A stretch of DNA of 64,000 nt from Acidobacteriaceae bacterium (lineage in GTDB: Bacteria; Acidobacteriota; Terriglobia; Terriglobales; Acidobacteriaceae). The position numbers and the translations under genes were made by a program. The notes below the pieces were generated by a model, which saw only the letters and a list, made by a program, of their open reading frames with translations, searched no databases and was not told where the DNA came from. The stretch lies in assembly GCA_030038195.1 (NCBI GenBank), contig JASHPJ010000071.1, positions 16,503-80,502 of the forward strand, in the 5' to 3' direction. Of this stretch, positions 58,833 through 64,000 are shown piece after piece. How positions within the stretch are numbered: the stretch's first letter is position 1; each line of letters opens with the position of its first letter.

Positions 58833-61046
58833 CTAGCGGCGTTGAAATTCGGGCGAGCCGATGAGCAGGCCGGCGAGCACCTGGTCCTGTCTTTCCAGAA
58901 CGGTTGCCGCTTTGGCGCGGTTCTGCGGCCGCGCGGCGGAAACGGGGCGTACGAACGATGTATCCTGCGCGATCTGCGCCTGGAACTGCTGCAACGCTGC
59001 GGCGCGCGTGGCCTCGCTGATGCCGCCGGGTACGATGAGCGGCGCAAGCCTTGCCTCTTCGCTCTCCGGCGTCGGGTCGTCCACCTCCGATACTGGATTG
59101 GCGAGCATGCCCACACTCTGCGCGGGCGGCTGCTGCGCATACGGCGACCACTTGACGGTGATGCCGGGCAGGCGATTGGCGGCCAGATTGAGCGCGAAGT
59201 TCATGCGATCGACCAGCGAGCCGGTAGAAACCCAGTCGGCCGCATCCCACTTGTAGCCGACGGGCGGAATACAGCCATAGAGCGGCATGCCCATCTGGCG
59301 CAATGCGTTTTCAAGCGGTTGGTAGTTTTCCACGTCGGCGTTGCTGGCCCGCGCGGCGGAGACGACGAATTCAATCGGCGTCTTGACCTTGGCGCGGTAG
59401 TCGCTCGCGGCCCAGAGCTCGGGCGAGTGGAAGAGCGTGCGCAGAACCGCGGAGATATCGCCGCCGCTCGACATGTACGTTCTGGCCATGCGATCGACGA
59501 GGGACTGCGGTGGATCGTCGCTGACGAAGCGGATGGCCAGCTCGCGCGAGAGGAACTGCGCCGTGGCCGGGCGCGCGGCCAGCAGGTGAAGCAGCTCTTC
59601 GCCCTCGCGCTCGCCGTTCTGCTTGATCTTTTTGCCCAGGACGGTCTTCGATCCGGGCTCATGGCGATTGGGATTGAAGACGAATCCGCCGCCGCGCTGC
59701 GGCTGATCGACGGTCCATCCGGTAAGCACGCGGGCTGCCTGGATGATGTCTGCCTGCGTGTAGCCGCCGTTGACGCCCACCGTGTGCAGCTCCATCAGCT
59801 CGCGGGCGTAGTTCTCGTTGATGCCTTCGGGTGCCTTGTTTTTCGGGTTGCGCCAGGCGTTCCTCTTGGCGCGCTCGGCGGCGGGCGAGTCGGGGCCGAT
59901 GCTTGCAGCGTTGTCGAGATAGAGCAGCATGGCCGGGCTGTGGGCCACGGCTTCAAGCAGGTCTTCAAACTTACCCAGCGCGAGCGGGCGGATGACGTTG
60001 CGCTCGTAGCTCACCAGGTAGTAGGGCATCTCGTCATTCTTGCGCAGGTAGATGTTGAAGTGGTTGAGCCAGAAGTCGGTCATCACCTCCTGCAACTGCG
60101 CGTTCGAGTAGATGTCGCGGGTGAGGCGCTGGGCCATGAGCTCTTCCACGAGCAGGCGCTGCGGGTTTTCGAGATCGGCGACCGCTTCGCGCAGATCGGG
60201 GCTCAGCCCGTCGTCGAGCGCCTTGCGCTGCGCAGGCCGGAGAGACTTGACGAAGGCATCGAACTCCGCAGGCTGCATGGATTGCAGGCGAATCACGCGG
60301 CGCACGGGCGGTAGGGCTGCGATCTCAGAGAACAGCGCCTGGTTGTCAGTCTGCCGGTCAGTCAGTGGATCAGTTCCTTGAGCGGCAGATTGATGATCGC
60401 TCGACTGGGAATCCGGCATGGGCTGAGCGGCGGCTTTCTGTGCAGGCGCGTTGTCGGCCGTGGGCGCGTCGAGCTGGTCGAGCTGGTTGAGGATGGCTGC
60501 CGAGGAGATGGGCTCTGCGTTCTTCGCGGCTGGCGCCTGCGCAGAGGTTTGCGCTTCAGCCTGCTTTTTCTCCTGCTGCGCGGTCTTCCTTTCCTGCAGG
60601 CGGTACATCTGGTTCTCGTAGACGGCGTGCAGCGTGCCGCGCGCGGGAACCTGCATGCGTCCGTCGATGGCCTGGCGGATCATGCCGTTCGAGGGGATAC
60701 GGTAGATGAGGTCGGCGACGCTCCATTGCATGGCTGGGTACTGCGCCAGGCGGGCGTTGAGGTCGGTTTCATCGATGGTGGTGGGATGAAGCTGCTTTTC
60801 AAACCAGGCATCGAGGCCGATGGCGCGTACGTCGTCCACGTCTCCAGGGCGCGGGCCGAAGGTAAAGCGGTTAAGCGCCTGCAGAATGCGCTCGTTGCCT
60901 TGCAACTGCGCGGATTGGTAGGCCGGCCGATGCGCGTGTCGGGGCGGCTGGGTGCTGGCCGCCGGTTCCTGGCCATAGCCAAAGGGAGCCGGCGTGCACA
61001 GCGTGCCGCATAAAACCAACGCCAGCGCGCTCTTGAGAGATTCCAA
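58833..61046 (-). CDS. DUF1800 exported protein
   Basis: 737 residues. A signal peptide (about 1-25) and a DUF1800 body: LNRFTFGPRPGDVDDVRAIG, NYARELMELHTVGVNGGYTQ, ARVLTGWTVDQPQRGGGFVF, HLLAARPATAQFLSRELAIRF. A Q/A-rich insertion (about 160-250) interrupts the domain and is likely disordered. TTG start with GGGAG eight bases upstream. Partner of the DUF1501 protein. The gap between the two genes holds a short hairpin GGCAC-TTC-GTGCC (58751-58763). Confidence 0.85.
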   Translation of the reverse strand: MESLKSALALVLCGTLCTPAPFGYGQEPAASTQPPRHAHRPAYQSAQLQGNERILQALNRFTFGPRPGDVDDVRAIGLDAWFEKQLHPTTIDETDLNARLAQYPAMQWSVADLIYRIPSNGMIRQAIDGRMQVPARGTLHAVYENQMYRLQERKTAQQEKKQAEAQTSAQAPAAKNAEPISSAAILNQLDQLDAPTADNAPAQKAAAQPMPDSQSSDHQSAAQGTDPLTDRQTDNQALFSEIAALPPVRRVIRLQSMQPAEFDAFVKSLRPAQRKALDDGLSPDLREAVADLENPQRLLVEELMAQRLTRDIYSNAQLQEVMTDFWLNHFNIYLRKNDEMPYYLVSYERNVIRPLALGKFEDLLEAVAHSPAMLLYLDNAASIGPDSPAAERAKRNAWRNPKNKAPEGINENYARELMELHTVGVNGGYTQADIIQAARVLTGWTVDQPQRGGGFVFNPNRHEPGSKTVLGKKIKQNGEREGEELLHLLAARPATAQFLSRELAIRFVSDDPPQSLVDRMARTYMSSGGDISAVLRTLFHSPELWAASDYRAKVKTPIEFVVSAARASNADVENYQPLENALRQMGMPLYGCIPPVGYKWDAADWVSTGSLVDRMNFALNLAANRLPGITVKWSPYAQQPPAQSVGMLANPVSEVDDPTPESEEARLAPLIVPGGISEATRAAALQQFQAQIAQDTSFVRPVSAARPQNRAKAATVLERQDQVLAGLLIGSPEFQRR

Positions 61047-61190
61047 CGCAAATTCTCCCGTGCGAGGGATGGCCGGGCACAGTCAGGCCACAGGCTTACT
61101 GGAAGAGCAGACGCCGGTTTGCGTGAAAAGTTGTGGTGACTACGGAATAGGATGGAGGAGCGGGAAGGATTTAGAACGGGAAGGGCAGGG

Positions 61191-61427
61191 TCAGCAGCCT
61201 TTCTTGCAGCGGGCCATGATGGCGGCGTGGAGCCGTTCGCGCAGGTTGTTGGGCAGCTCGTAAAGCTCGTGCGAACGATAGATTTCAATGGTCTTGCGGG
61301 TGGTGTTGAAGACTACTTCGCAGTGCTCGCACTCGTGCATGTGGTTCTCGATTTCGGTGCGGATAGGAGAAGCAACGCTGTCGTCAATCAGATCGTCGAG
61401 GAGAGCAATAAATTCAGTGCAGGTCAC
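61191..61427 (-). CDS. Zinc-finger anti-sigma factor (zf-HC2 type)
   Basis: 78 residues with H-x3-C-x2-C (HECEHC region: H31/C33/C36 with neighbouring H29) as in zf-HC2/RsrA-like proteins. GTG start 1 bp after the sigma stop (TAAAGTG). Cytoplasmic, no membrane helix, so it may sense redox or zinc; it would bind the RpoE-like factor encoded upstream. A CKKGC end adds two cysteines. Confidence 0.85.
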   Translation of the reverse strand: MTCTEFIALLDDLIDDSVASPIRTEIENHMHECEHCEVVFNTTRKTIEIYRSHELYELPNNLRERLHAAIMARCKKGC

Positions 61428-61428
61428 T

Positions 61429-62076
61429 TTATTTCAACCCCGCTTCCTGCGGCATTGCCGGTCCCGTCTTCCTTTTGAAGTACCGGCTCAGCCGCTCGCG
61501 CAATTGTAACCGCGCGCGCAGCAGTCGCGACTTGACGGCGGGCACGCTCAATCCGAGCGCCTCTGCAGTCTCTTCCGTGGAGAGACCCTCCACATCGCGC
61601 AGGGCGAAAACTACGCGAAAGCCCTGCGGCAGACCCTGAATGGTCTTGCGCAAAATCTCGGCCAGCTCTGACTGGCTGTAGTTCTGTTCCGGGTCGGGCG
61701 CCCAGTCGGCCAGGTCGCGTGGAACGGAGCCCTCGTCGGTCTCCAGATCCTCGTCGATCGAGACCATCTTCCCGGTGCGCCGCTTGCGCAGCCGCATCAG
61801 GCTTTCGTTCACCGCGATCCGTACCAGCCATGTGTAGAACTTCGCGTTTCCCTGGAACTGATCGAGCTTCTCGTATGCCTTGAGGAACGCGTCCTGCATC
61901 ACGTCTTCAGCGTCTTCGCGGTTTTGCGTGATGTGCTGCGCAATCCGGAAGATCTGCCGCTCGTACTTGCGAACCAGTTCATCGTAGGCCGAGACATCGC
62001 CGGCACGGACCCGCTCAACCAGGGCTACATCGGGATGTTGCTCGTTTTCTTCTGCAATCGATTGGATGGTCGACAT
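61429..62076 (-). CDS. RpoE-like ECF sigma factor
   Basis: 215 residues. Region 2 (AYDELVRKYERQIFRIAQHI; REDAEDVMQDAFLKAYEKL; FYTWLVRIAVNESLMRLRK) and region 4 (GLPQGFRVVFALRDVEGLS; TEETAEALGLSVPAVKSRLL) are complete. The pair with the zinc-finger anti-sigma is the classic stress-response module; the DUF1800/DUF1501 genes downstream on the same strand could be in its transcript. Divergent from the lytic-transglycosylase-like gene across 399 bp. Confidence 0.92.
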   Translation of the reverse strand: MSTIQSIAEENEQHPDVALVERVRAGDVSAYDELVRKYERQIFRIAQHITQNREDAEDVMQDAFLKAYEKLDQFQGNAKFYTWLVRIAVNESLMRLRKRRTGKMVSIDEDLETDEGSVPRDLADWAPDPEQNYSQSELAEILRKTIQGLPQGFRVVFALRDVEGLSTEETAEALGLSVPAVKSRLLRARLQLRERLSRYFKRKTGPAMPQEAGLK

Positions 62077-62475
62077 GTCGGTAGGATGCGGGAAATCCCT
62101 GGAAATTCGTTGCGATGTGCGGGGGAAAGCCCCGGTCCGGCGCTTTGCAGGCCGTCCTGACCCCTAAAAGAAGAGTGTAATCGACGGCCCGCTTAGGAAC
62201 CAAGCAACCGGTGCCTGGGAAACGAGGAGTTCTTCCACCAGCCACGTTCGGAGCATCGAAATCTCACTGAATTAAGAAGCAGAAAACCCCTGCGTGAGTG
62301 CGCCCATAGGGGAGAAATGGCCGCCTTTCGACTGCTGCCGCATCTAAAAGGCTGAAGCTGTCCGGAGGCCGGGCTGCGTCCGGAACCGGAATCCGGCAAT
62401 CGAAGCGCTGCCTTCCGGTTACCGGAGTGGTTCCGTCGCAGCGCAGTGGGATGAAAACGGGACTAAAGTGAAGAT
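62077..62475. other. Divergent promoter region with hairpin
   Basis: 399 bp between sigma factor and lytic-transglycosylase-like genes, no gene supported. A hairpin at 62380-62425 (CCGGAACCGGAA with TTCCGGTTACCGG, one bulge) lies 50 bp before the plus-strand start and may form in its leader. Confidence 0.45.
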
Positions 62476-64000
62476 ATGACGGTGCGGTATTCCCCCGGCT
62501 CTTTCTTTCGCCAGGCGGCGAGCAGCTTGGCGCTGTTGTTTCTGTTGCCTATCTCGCCGTGGACGGCGGCACGGCCTGCCGTCGCGCAGGACGCCAGTAG
62601 CAGCACGGCCGCGCACAAGAAGACGGCCACGCGCAGGAAGACGGCGGCGAAGCACACAACCGCGGCGCATCGCCGTCATCGCCGGTCGACACGCAGGACG
62701 GCCAGCCGCGCGGTGAGAACTGCGCGGACGGCGCGCATCCGGCAGGCGTTTGTGGCTTCCACCGAGCTGCGGCCCATGGCCCAGCAGCTTGCGCTGATGC
62801 GCACGCCCGAAGCCTATGCAGGCGTGATGGCCTATGCGCGCGCGCACACCGGCGAGGCTGCTGCTGCAGCTTACCTGGCGCTGGGACACGCATATCTGCT
62901 GGACAAGCGCTATGCCGAGGCGATTACGAGCTTTGCGCAGGCCCGGCGCAGCGGGCAGGAGCTGGCCGACTACGCCGATTTTCTGGCGGCTGAGGCCAAT
63001 CACCAGGCCGGCGACGAAGCAGCCGCGGAGAAGCTGCTGCACGGATTCGCCACGCGCTATCCAGACAGCATCTTTGACGACGATGCACCGGAGCTCGAGG
63101 CCACGGTGCTGCTGGCGCTGAACAATCCAGCCGGCGCGCGCGCGGCGCTGGCCGCGGTGGCAGATACCGACGCGGCCGACCGGCCGGGCTACATGCTTGC
63201 CGAAGGCCAGGTGGACCTGGCGCTGAACCAGGCGGCGGCAGCCAGCCAGGTTTTCAGGAATCTGCTGCTCGAGCATCCGCTGAGCCCGGAGGCGCAGACG
63301 GCGCGCGCGCGGCTGATGCAGAGTGGCGCGGAGTCCACGCTCACGGTTGCCGATCTGCGCACGTTGGGCGACGCATATTACGACGCCGGCCGTTATAGCG
63401 AAGCCGAAGAGCAGTATCGCGCGCTGGCGCATTCAACGGAGCTGAGCGAAGCGGATCGCGACGGTTTCCGCGTGGCCCTGGCCGCGTGCGAGTACAAGCT
63501 GAAGCGTCTGACCGCGAGCCAGGCCGAGGCGCTGCCTGACACCAGCGACGAGAACGGCGCGCGGCGCATGGAGCTGCTGATGGAGCTGGCGCGTGACCGG
63601 GACGATGCGCCGGAGCAGCAGCGCATTGTCGCGGAGATGGAGACTCGGTTTCCGCGCAGTCCGTGGCTGGCCGCGGCTCTGTTTTCCGCCGGCAACATGT
63701 ATCTGCTCAAGCACGACTATCCCACGGCGATCCAGTACTACGGCTACCTGGCCGAGCATTTCCCGGCCGACAAGAACGCTGCCGCGGCGCACTGGCGCTC
63801 CGGCTGGCTGAACTACCGGCTGGGCAATTATGCCGAAGCGGCGCGCGTCTTCGACGAGCAGATCAAGCGGTATCCTTCAGCGCCGGAGACGGTTTCGGCC
63901 CTTTACTGGCGCGGGCGTCTCTACGAGAGCCAGGATCATTATCCGGCGCTGGCGGCGGCCAACTATCGCGCCATCATTCGCGCTTATCAGCATTACTTCT
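62476..64000 (+). CDS. TPR-rich exported protein, probable soluble lytic transglycosylase (partial)
   Basis: 508 residues visible; the frame runs off the window end without a stop. A signal peptide (about 1-37, ending AVAQD) is followed by a basic K/R/T/A-rich stretch (about 45-95) and then TPR/superhelical repeats (EAAAAAYLALGHAYLLDKRY; DLRTLGDAYYDAGRYSEAEE; LFSAGNMYLLKHDYPTAIQY; HWRSGWLNYRLGNYAEAARV). The last visible part (ALYWRGRLYESQ) resembles the U-shaped domain of Slt70 before the catalytic SLT domain, which would lie outside. Not proven: a plain TPR lipoprotein assembly factor is the alternative. Confidence 0.7.
   Translation, partial: MTVRYSPGSFFRQAASSLALLFLLPISPWTAARPAVAQDASSSTAAHKKTATRRKTAAKHTTAAHRRHRRSTRRTASRAVRTARTARIRQAFVASTELRPMAQQLALMRTPEAYAGVMAYARAHTGEAAAAAYLALGHAYLLDKRYAEAITSFAQARRSGQELADYADFLAAEANHQAGDEAAAEKLLHGFATRYPDSIFDDDAPELEATVLLALNNPAGARAALAAVADTDAADRPGYMLAEGQVDLALNQAAAASQVFRNLLLEHPLSPEAQTARARLMQSGAESTLTVADLRTLGDAYYDAGRYSEAEEQYRALAHSTELSEADRDGFRVALAACEYKLKRLTASQAEALPDTSDENGARRMELLMELARDRDDAPEQQRIVAEMETRFPRSPWLAAALFSAGNMYLLKHDYPTAIQYYGYLAEHFPADKNAAAAHWRSGWLNYRLGNYAEAARVFDEQIKRYPSAPETVSALYWRGRLYESQDHYPALAAANYRAIIRAYQHYF

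Noticed and set aside
1..64000. CRISPR arrays, tRNA or rRNA genes
   Set aside because: No regularly spaced repeats, cloverleaf-like or rRNA-like sequence noticed on reading.

Overview
The window looks like a chromosomal segment of an Acidobacteriota (Terriglobia/Acidobacteriaceae-like) bacterium. This is inferred from gene content: an Oar-like TonB receptor with an N-terminal carboxypeptidase-regulatory domain, paired DUF1800/DUF1501 secreted proteins, S9 and M14 peptidases, an ASH-domain secreted protein, sigma/zinc-finger anti-sigma pairs, and a roughly 55-62% GC genome. No rRNA, tRNA, CRISPR, integrase, capsid, portal or terminase gene was seen.

Layout. (1) 488-5180, plus strand: a tightly overlapped five-gene molybdopterin redox module (four-His membrane subunit, bis-MGD catalytic subunit, four-cluster ferredoxin, Tat-exported Rieske protein, small membrane protein). 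(2) 5587-32300, minus strand: a near-complete extracellular contractile injection system (eCIS; phage-tail-like particle). It encodes a small winged-helix-like protein, a beta-rich protein, sheath, tube, T4-baseplate-like protein, a disordered protein, a DUF4255 cap, AAA+ ATPase, a CIS-tube-type adaptor, LysM-like protein, gpD-like hub, gpV-like spike, a DUF4157/HExxH cargo candidate, PAAR tip, gp25, two J-like wedge proteins, a tail-protein-I-like protein, a large beta-helix fibre candidate and a second DUF4157 cargo candidate. (3) 32614-37404, minus strand: a 1228-residue multi-domain glycosyltransferase and a sigma-54 enhancer-binding protein without a sensor domain, immediately upstream of the eCIS. 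A sigma-54-type promoter with exact GG/GC spacing lies at 32328-32343, 28 bp before the first eCIS gene, so the activator plausibly controls the particle.

(4) 38446-43670, plus strand: an ECF-type sigma factor overlapping a 1178-residue protein that combines two anti-sigma-like HxxxCxxC motifs, a membrane segment, TPR-like repeats and a C-terminal CHAT caspase-like protease with its His/Cys dyad, followed by a Tat lipoprotein and a good intrinsic terminator. An ASH-domain exported protein follows (43879-45291). (5) 45450-54783, minus strand: a peptide/amino-acid scavenging set (dicarboxylate/amino-acid:cation symporter, S9 peptidase, TonB receptor, M14 carboxypeptidase). (6) 55257-57199: a divergent GntR/FCD regulator and a threonine-synthase-like enzyme with a GTATAC-centred operator between them. 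(7) 57400-62076, minus strand: a DUF1501/DUF1800 pair and an RpoE-like sigma/anti-sigma pair. (8) 62476-64000, plus strand: the 5' part of a TPR-rich protein resembling a soluble lytic transglycosylase, cut by the window edge.

A 32-bp dispersed repeat with a palindromic core occurs at 142-173 and, inverted, at 57210-57241. The strongest candidates for something new are the apparently sigma-54-controlled eCIS with its co-located giant glycosyltransferase and protease-like cargo, and the sigma factor/anti-sigma-TPR-CHAT protease fusion.
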